A program made the position numbers and the translations under genes. A DNA stretch of 64,000 bases from Deltaproteobacteria bacterium (GTDB lineage: Bacteria; Desulfobacterota; Syntrophia; Syntrophales; JAFGHS01), in assembly GCA_016930075.1 (NCBI GenBank), contig JAFGHS010000012.1:1-64000 (forward strand), in the 5' to 3' direction. The notes beneath the pieces were generated by a model. The model saw only the letters and a list, made by a program, of their open reading frames with translations, was not told where the DNA came from and did not search any database. Positions 26,030 through 32,900 of this stretch are shown in pieces. The stretch's first letter is position 1. Each line of letters starts with the position of its first letter.

Positions 26030-27310
26030 TCACCGCTCTGAATAAGACGGCAGACAGTTCATGGCTTTTTCGACGATTCCGTCACAAATATTCCGGAGCC
26101 ATTGGGTTCCCAGGGCCGTCAATGCGGAATCCAACCCCTGAACGACCTCAATATAACCGCCGCCCTTGTCCATGGCCGGTTTAAGCCCCTCAATAAAAAG
26201 CTTTCTGTTTCCCCCGTCGATCTCGTCCTCGCAGGCGGCAGTAAAGCACGCCTTTAATTGCGGCCAATTTTCCATCAGCTCATTGTACTGCCTAAGAAGG
26301 GTTTTCTTTTTATGGCCCTTCAAGATCTGCCCGCCAATGCCGATCGAGGCCTTCATCTTTTCTGAAAGAGCCTGGAACCTCGTCAACCTCTCATCAACAG
26401 CCGATTGCAGGACCTCCATCGCCCCCTCGTATAGCGGCAGCCCCATGTCCTGCGTTGCAAAAAAAGGTTTCCGGACATGGATGTACCATTGCTTCAGGGC
26501 CAACAGATTGGCAAGGTAGCAGCAATTATTATACACCCGCCGCTTGACATCGCCGTAAAACCCCATGTGAAATGCTTTTTCCGGGGAACCGATACTTCCA
26601 TTTTGCATTCCCAGAAGTTTCCCGCCCTCCGGGCTGTCGCCGCGATAGACGGTCCCTGCCGCGATCAGAGTCCCGTAGCCGATCCTTGCGGGGCCGACGA
26701 TCCCCCCCTGACCGCCGAGGAAGATAGGCGGCTGATTCAGCATGACGCCCCTGGGGACGTCGCCGATCAGGGATGCCGTCGCCTTATCCTGATTGGGCGT
26801 ATAATTGAAATGAATGTAGGAACTCCCCACTTCGCTGTGATTCTTCCGGCTCGTACCGCCCGCCATGAGACAATCACAAAAGTTGATCAAACTGCCCAAG
26901 GTAACGAAGGGAAAAAGGATGGTCTGCTTCAGACCGACCGTATGGCTGCCGTTGGCCTCCTCTTCAAGAAGACATCCCTCCCGAACCTGCGCCCCGCAGG
27001 CCATATTGGCTTTTTCCAGAAAAACCGACGCCTTGAAAAATCCCCCTTTGAGTTCCACTTTCGGACCCAGTTGACAATCGGCAACCGTGACGGGAGACTC
27101 ATAACCCAGTTTAACACCTGCGGATATCAGTGTTTTAGGGCCGTATATCTTCGTCCCGCTATATAAGGCCACGCCGCTTCCCGAAATCCTTTCGATCTGT
27201 ACATCCCCGCCGATTTCCACGGCATGGGGATTGGGGATATGGACGCCTTTATCCATGAGGCGAATAACCTGTCCCGACAGGATACCGGCATTGGATTCTA
27301 TTGAATTCAT
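26030..27310 (-). CDS. GlmU-like left-handed beta-helix (hexapeptide repeat) protein
   Basis: 426 residues. Residues about 30-260 are a series of hexapeptide-type turns resembling the acetyltransferase half of GlmU, with HSEVGSSYIHFNYTPNQDKA, LIGDVPRGV and VGPARIGYGTLIAAGTVYRGD in the order and spacing expected for the GlmU active-site region. There is no N-terminal nucleotidyltransferase domain. The last 170 residues are predicted largely helical and unrecognised. It probably acts on an amino-sugar or nucleotide-sugar substrate, as the gene stands directly upstream of the giant GlmS-like gene. The start follows AAGGA and lies five bases after the stop of a Fis-type regulator. Confidence 0.65.
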   Translation of the reverse strand: MNSIESNAGILSGQVIRLMDKGVHIPNPHAVEIGGDVQIERISGSGVALYSGTKIYGPKTLISAGVKLGYESPVTVADCQLGPKVELKGGFFKASVFLEKANMACGAQVREGCLLEEEANGSHTVGLKQTILFPFVTLGSLINFCDCLMAGGTSRKNHSEVGSSYIHFNYTPNQDKATASLIGDVPRGVMLNQPPIFLGGQGGIVGPARIGYGTLIAAGTVYRGDSPEGGKLLGMQNGSIGSPEKAFHMGFYGDVKRRVYNNCCYLANLLALKQWYIHVRKPFFATQDMGLPLYEGAMEVLQSAVDERLTRFQALSEKMKASIGIGGQILKGHKKKTLLRQYNELMENWPQLKACFTAACEDEIDGGNRKLFIEGLKPAMDKGGGYIEVVQGLDSALTALGTQWLRNICDGIVEKAMNCLPSYSER

Positions 27311-27315
27311 TGTTT

Positions 27316-27618
27316 TTATTCCTTGCGGCCGTCTAAACCCAATTTCACCATTTTGCTTTGGAAAGTGTTTCTGTTGATGCCCAGATACGCGGCGGCGGCT
27401 GTTTTGACGTTATTGCTGTTTTTCAGGGCCGTCTTGAAAAGGCAGCGTTCCACCATGGTGATGATTTCGTCGTACAACCTGCTTTTCCCCATACCCGCAG
27501 AGCAAAGAACGGTTGCGATTTCTTCCAGTTTTTTTTCAATAATGGCATCGACGACGCATGGCGGCTTTTCCTTAACGCCCCTGGATGCAACAGCACTCCC
27601 GGAATTTTTTTCACTCAT
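27316..27618 (-). CDS. Fis-type helix-turn-helix DNA-binding protein
   Basis: About 100 residues. The C-terminal half is a Fis/NtrC-C-terminal type helix-turn-helix (ALKNSNNVKTAAAAYLGINRNTFQSKMVKLGL), with an N-terminal variable part. It has no AAA+ or receiver domain, so it is a stand-alone Fis-like regulator or nucleoid protein. A TTG at 27624 is better spaced from the GAAGGG sequence than the ATG at 27618, so the true start could be two codons earlier. Its position immediately ahead of the GlmU-like gene suggests it may control this operon. Confidence 0.75.
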   Translation of the reverse strand: MSEKNSGSAVASRGVKEKPPCVVDAIIEKKLEEIATVLCSAGMGKSRLYDEIITMVERCLFKTALKNSNNVKTAAAAYLGINRNTFQSKMVKLGLDGRKE

Positions 27619-27667
27619 GATCAATGAATTCCCTTCTCAAAACGAATATGAATTGAAATAAATGATG

Positions 27668-28189
27668 TTATGACAAAGGATAAAATTTTGTGACCATAAT
27701 TCCGCATATGACAAGCGCGGCCACCCACATCAAAATCATGTTGGATATATCCCGAACGGGATGTTCTATCTGCTCCATTAATTGTTCTTCGACTTTTTCT
27801 TTATCCAAATGATCGCAAATATCCTTCACCAGGCCGGAAAAATTTTCATAGGCATTGGATACGATATGAAATCCTTTGACCGTTGTGAGAAGGACATAAA
27901 CTTTTTTTCGGATGATGAGATGTCCCGCATGGGTAATATCTTCCCAGAGGAGGTCTTTGACGCGGAATAATTTTTGGATAACCAGCCCCTCATGGCTGAT
28001 CGTGACTTTGCGATAAAGCCCCTCAAGAAAAAAATAAAGAAACGGGACAACAAGAACAATAAGGACGACCCATTCCGTTGTCGAACCTTTGAAAAAAATG
28101 GAGACGAAAAGGAGTGCAAAAAGGAGGACGATATCAATGCCGAGCGGCACTAATAATCCCTTCCTTATTTTATAAAGATGTGGAGTCAT
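27668..28189 (-). CDS. Membrane protein with PH-like domain
   Basis: 173 residues. Two hydrophobic helices near the N-terminus (LLVPLGIDIVLLFALLFVSIF and WVVLIVLVVPFLYFFLEGLY, positions about 11-31 and 40-60) are followed by a soluble beta-rich stretch (KVTISHEGLVIQKLF, DLLWEDITHAGHLII, VYVLLTTVKGFHIVS), as in YcxB/bacterial PH-domain membrane proteins. A third helix (ISNMILMWVAALVICGIMV) closes the protein. No catalytic motif is seen. It lies between moaC and the Fis-type gene with gaps of about 45 bases, so it is likely co-transcribed; function unknown. Confidence 0.65.
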   Translation of the reverse strand: MTPHLYKIRKGLLVPLGIDIVLLFALLFVSIFFKGSTTEWVVLIVLVVPFLYFFLEGLYRKVTISHEGLVIQKLFRVKDLLWEDITHAGHLIIRKKVYVLLTTVKGFHIVSNAYENFSGLVKDICDHLDKEKVEEQLMEQIEHPVRDISNMILMWVAALVICGIMVTKFYPLS

Positions 28190-28232
28190 CGCGTGATATC
28201 TTCTGAAGTAAAAGGCCGATTAAAAAAGAAAT

Positions 28233-28712
28233 TTACACGTTTCTCACAAAAAAGCCGCTTTTGCCGCCGCGCTTTTTCATTAATCTGATATCTGATATGA
28301 CCATCCCCCGATCAGCCGCCTTGCACATATCGTAGATGGTCAGGGCCGCAACGGCGACAGCCGTCATGGCTTCCATTTCCACACCCGTTCTGCCGACAGA
28401 TGTCGCTTTTGCCTCAATACGGATCTCACCCTGTTTAACGTCGCATTCAAATTGAACATCTACATCCGTCAGTTCCAGAGGATGGCACAAAGGAATAAGA
28501 TCACCGGTTTTTTTCGCCGCCATGATCCCGGCAATTCGGGCAGCGCCGAAAACGTCCCCCTTGGGCATGCCGTCTTCCGCTATCAAAGCTGCTGTCTCCG
28601 GGCTCATCAAAACCCTTCCTTCGGCAACCGCCTCGCGGACCGTCGGGGCTTTGGCTGTCACATCGACCATTTTTGCCTTACCTTTTGCATCAAGGTGGGA
28701 TAATGCAGCCAT
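28233..28712 (-). CDS. moaC: Cyclic pyranopterin monophosphate synthase MoaC
   Basis: 159 residues, family length. Converts the MoaA product to cyclic pyranopterin monophosphate in molybdenum/tungsten cofactor synthesis. Conserved segments are present: [16 protein letters not shown] near the N-terminus, [13 protein letters not shown] (about residue 75), [23 protein letters not shown] (the most conserved part, positions about 112-134) and a C-terminal lysine-rich [12 protein letters not shown]. No other moa genes are adjacent. A promoter-like sequence lies directly upstream (28768-28796), so the minus-strand run through pyrG may begin here. Confidence 0.96.
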   Translation of the reverse strand: MAALSHLDAKGKAKMVDVTAKAPTVREAVAEGRVLMSPETAALIAEDGMPKGDVFGAARIAGIMAAKKTGDLIPLCHPLELTDVDVQFECDVKQGEIRIEAKATSVGRTGVEMEAMTAVAVAALTIYDMCKAADRGMVISDIRLMKKRGGKSGFFVRNV

Positions 28713-28767
28713 GAGATATACCGTCCCGCAGAATCAGGAAATCACTCCCGGTTGGAAATTTTGGCAA

Positions 28768-28796
28768 AACTTAGCACAGGCGATTTGCCCAGTCAA
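28768..28796 (-). promoter_or_regulatory. Candidate sigma70 promoter of moaC
   Basis: Minus-strand TTGACT (28791-28796), 17-base spacer, TAAGTT (28768-28773), about 55 bases before the moaC start. Confidence 0.5.
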
Positions 28797-28857
28797 GCAG
28801 GTTTAAAAATATTTTTTTTGCAACCCGGATCATTAAAATATTCCCGTCCCTTATCCA

Positions 28858-29841
28858 TCAATCAGGGATATGACCGACCTCTCTGATGAGCCGCAGGTGC
28901 AATGCATCTTCCGGGCAGACATGGGTACAAATGCCGCATCCTATGCATGCGCCGCCCGTCTCTGCCTGATTTTCGGCATTCAACATGATGTTCTTCATGG
29001 GACACTCATCGATACACAGGCCGCAGCCCCTGCAGGCGTCCATTTCCACGAAGGACCGGTATCCGTTGGGGTTGACCTGGCCCCACAACGACCCCGCGGT
29101 GTTGTTTCTTTCAAAGGACAGGGCAACGCAGCAGCAGCCGCAGCAGTTGCAGATAACCGTCCCCATAGCGGCCCGATTCTTCGGCCTTCCGGAGAATCGC
29201 CTTGGCTTCATGAAGATCGATTTTCCGGTCCGTGCCCCGCTTGATTGCATAATTGGCGCCTTTGTTCATTTGCATGTCTCAAGGGGCTTGTTGCAGTTAC
29301 CCATGATCAGCCGGCAGGGACAGTTCGCCACAGCAAGGCTTGCTGCTTTTTCCAGAATGCTGACGGCATCTTCATAGGCCAAGACCTGATTTTTTACTTC
29401 AATCATTTCGTTGATGGGAATGACGCGAAAAACGGGATTCCGGTTTGATGACACGCGAAACGCATGGTATTGCAGGTATTCCTCTTCAATATAAAGCCGC
29501 CATGTCTTTATCATGTCCGGCGGCGCCTCGGGTCAGAGGGACGTTAAGTCGTGGAATTGGATAATGCTTCTGCACATGTGGTAACCCTTCGAGCCTTCAT
29601 AAAGCAAGCCTTTGCGGAATAACAGCCGGGTCATTTGATCAATTTCAACCACCGGTTTTCCGAAACGATCAGCCAAGTCCTGCCCTGTCGCCGGCAAGGC
29701 GTTGAGCAGTTCCGCCTCTTCCGGCCAACAGAGAGTCTTCCAGATTTCCGGGACGTATTTGGATTTCTCAATACCAATCTTTTTCGTTAATTCCTCAGAA
29801 ACATCCGTTGTCATCATAACCCCATTATGAGTTTCATTCAT
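28858..29841 (-). pseudogene. Degraded gene for a 4Fe-4S electron-transfer protein
   Basis: Three consecutive minus-strand fragments make one ancestral protein of about 328 residues. The first (29841-29533) begins MNETHNGVMM, contains KYVPEIWKTLCWPEEAELL and ends FHDLTSL at a TGA; translation resumes in the same frame with PEAPPDMIKTWRLYIEEEY, so a Trp codon (TGG) has probably become TGA. The second fragment ends after NCNKPLETCK at about 29266; here the frame shifts to NKGANYAIKRGTDRK and IDLHEAKAILRKAEESG, then shifts back near 29165 to TVICNCCGCCCVALSF. The last part has two ferredoxin motifs, CRGCGLCIDECP and CIGCGICTHVCPEDA. Total length is divisible by three because the two shifts compensate. 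Related intact proteins are common in Desulfobacterota; their exact function is not known to me. Confidence 0.8.
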
Positions 29842-29947
29842 TCAATATCAAGAATTCCCGCCGACAGACGTTTCTTCATAACTGATGGTGATTGAGCATT
29901 GGATTAACGTCAATTTGTGTCAAAAAAACTTTGATACGGTAAACTTT

Positions 29948-32900
29948 CTACTCTATATTCCAATTCAAATTTTTGGCTTTGAATAACTCATCATAGGGTG
30001 GAACTCCGGCAAAAAGCCTGTAAAAGTTGTTGATATCCGTAATGTTCAAAGTATACATGATTTGATACATATCAAGGATGTTGGTAAAAATGATCAGCGC
30101 CCCATTATGATAGCTGATGGCATAATTGTCGTAATTAGCGGTCAGACCGCCGGGGGTAATGGTGTAACCGCCGGGAGTGATTGCTCCCTGCGAGTTGCCG
30201 CCGTAGACCAGAGTGCCGGTAAGTACAGAGGATGTCTCGCCGTTGATAAGGCCGCTGTAGCGTACGCCGTTGCCGCCGTTGTAGGGCAGGCCGTCGTAAA
30301 CCTTGCCGTCCACATTGGCGGTGATGCTTAGCGCTGCCGGGTTCACCGCCAGTACCCCGTGATGATAGCTGATGGCGTAGTTGCCGTGATTGGCCGTCAG
30401 TCCCCGGGGAACGATGGTGTAGCTGCCGGTATTGATGGCGCCCTGCGAGTTGCCGCCATAGGCCAGGGAGCCGCCCAGCACGGAGGAGGTCTCGCCGTTG
30501 ACAAATCCGCTGTAGAGGACACCGTTGCCGCCCCTGTAAGCCAGGCCGTCGTAGGTCTTGCTGTCCGCATTGGCAGTAACGCTCAATGCGGCGGGGTTTA
30601 CCGTCAGTGTGCCGTCAATAAAGCTGATGGTATAGTTGCCGTGATAAGCCGTCAGTCCGCTGGGGATAATGGTATAGTCGCCGGTATTGAGGGCGCCCTG
30701 CGAGTTACCCCCATAAGCCAAAGCGCCTCCCAGGACAGAGGATGTCTCGCCGTTGACGAATCCACTGTAGCTTACGCCGTTGCCGCCGGAGTAGGCCAGG
30801 CCGTTATAGGTCTTGCTGAAATCATTGGCCGTAACGTTCAGAAGAGCAGGATTGACTGTCAGCGTGCCGTCCATAAAGCTGATGGTATAGTTGCCGGAGG
30901 ACAGCCCACCCGGGGTGATGGCATAACTGCCGGTGTTGATTGCGCCCTGTGAATTGCCGCCATAGGCCAGAGAGCCGGACAGCACGGAAGATGTCTCGCC
31001 GTTGACAAAACCGCTATAGAGGACACCGTTACCGCCCCTGAAAGCCAGACCGTTATAGGTCTTGCTGAAATCATTGGCCGTAATAGTCAGGGTAGCGGGA
31101 TTGACCATCAGCGTGCCGTTACGATAGCGGATGGTGTAGTTGCCGTGATTGGCCGTCAGTCCGCCGGGGGTGATGGTGTAGCCGCCGGTGTTGATTGCGC
31201 CCTGCGAATTGCCGCCATAGGCCACTGTGCCGGAAAGGACGGAGGTGGATGTCTCGCCGTTGACGAAGCCGCTGTAGAACACGCCGTTGCCGCCTAAGTA
31301 CGCCAGGCCGTTGTAGGTCTTGCTGAAATCATTGGCCGTAACGTTCAGAAGAGCAGGATTGATCGTCAGCGTCCCGTCCATAAAGCTGATGGTGTAGTTG
31401 CCGTGATTGGCCGTCAGTCCGCCGGGGGTGATGGTGTAGCCGCCGGCGTTGATGGCGCCCTGCGAATTGCCGCCATAGGCCAGTGTGCCGGAAAGGACAG
31501 AGGAGGACGTCTCGCCATTGACGAAGCCGCGATAGATTACGCCGTTGCCGCCGCTGTAAGCAAGGCCGTTATAGGTTTTTCTAAAATCATTGGCCGTAAC
31601 GTTCAGAAGAGCAGGATTGATCGTCAGTGTTCCTTCGATAAAGCTGATCGTGTAGTTGCCATGCTTGGCTGTAAGTCCACTGGGAATAATATCATAGCTG
31701 CCGGCATTGGTGGCGCCCTGTGAGTCGCCGCTGTAGGCCAGTGTGCCGGTCAGAACGGAGGATGTCTCGCCGTTGACGAATCCGCTGTAGCTTACGCCGT
31801 TGCCGCCCAGGTAATACAGACCATTATAGGTTTTACTGAAATCGTTGGCGATAACGCTGAGCGGAGCGGGGTTGATGGTGAAAGCCGTAGCGTTGCCCGC
31901 AGCCTGCATGAACACGTAGTTGCCGTGATTGGCGATGAGACCCGAGCCGATGATGCTATAGCTGCCGACATTGCTGGTACTGATCGCGTTGGTTGTAAAT
32001 GTTGCCGCTCCGGTAGTGACGTCAGCAAGCAATTCGCCGTTGACAAAGCCGGTTACACTGCCCGTAAGTGCAGGATTGGCCGCGCCATACAGGCGGTCAG
32101 CCTCATTTGCGCTATACGTCAGAATGGCAGGGGTCACTGTCAGCATTCCGTTAATAAATCTGATGGTGTAGTTGCCGTCATTGGCGGTCAAACCGCCGGG
32201 GATGATGGTGTAATTGCCGGCGTTGATCGCCCCCTGCGATGTTCCTCCATAAGAAAGAGAGCCGCCAAGCACGGAGGATGTCTCGCCGTTGACAAAGCCG
32301 CTATAGATGACGCCGTTTCCGCCGCTGTAGGCCAGTCCATCATAGGTCTTTCTGAAATCCCTGGCAGTGACGGTCAGCGCGGCGGGGTTGATCGTCAGGG
32401 CGCCATTGACATAGCTGATCGTGTAATTGCCGTCATTGGCGGTCAGTCCGCCTGGGATGATCGTGTAGTTGCCTACGTTTTTCGCGCCCTGTGATGTTCC
32501 GCCGTAGGAAAGAGAACCGCCCAGTACGGAAGATGTTTCCCCGTTGACGAAGCCGCTGTAGACCACGCCGTTTCCGCCGAAGTAAGCCAGACCGTTATAG
32601 GTTTTGCTGAAATCATTGGCCGTGACGGTCAGCGCGGCGGGGTTGATGGTCAGGGTGTTATCGACGTAGCCGATATCATAGCCCTGTTGATGAGAGTAAT
32701 AGCCGCCGGGGGTAATGTCATATAAACCTGCGTTAATTCCTTCCGGCGGGTCGACGTTGTAGACCAGTGTCCCGAGCAGCATGGAAGGTGAAGGTGTTTC
32801 TCCATTGGCAAAGCCGCTGTAGGTTACACCGGCGTCACTGCTGTAGGCCTGTCCGTCATAGGTCTTGCTATACGGGTTGGCGGTCACCGTCAGGGGGGTG

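Noticed and set aside
29533-29535. In-frame TGA read as selenocysteine in the 4Fe-4S gene
   Set aside because: The position corresponds to a Trp context, no stem-loop of SECIS type was noticed just downstream, and two frameshifts follow, so a nonsense mutation is more likely.
30090-32896. Regular direct repeats suggesting a CRISPR array
   Set aside because: The repeats are about 252 bp, in frame and encode MBG/YDG domains; there are no spacers.
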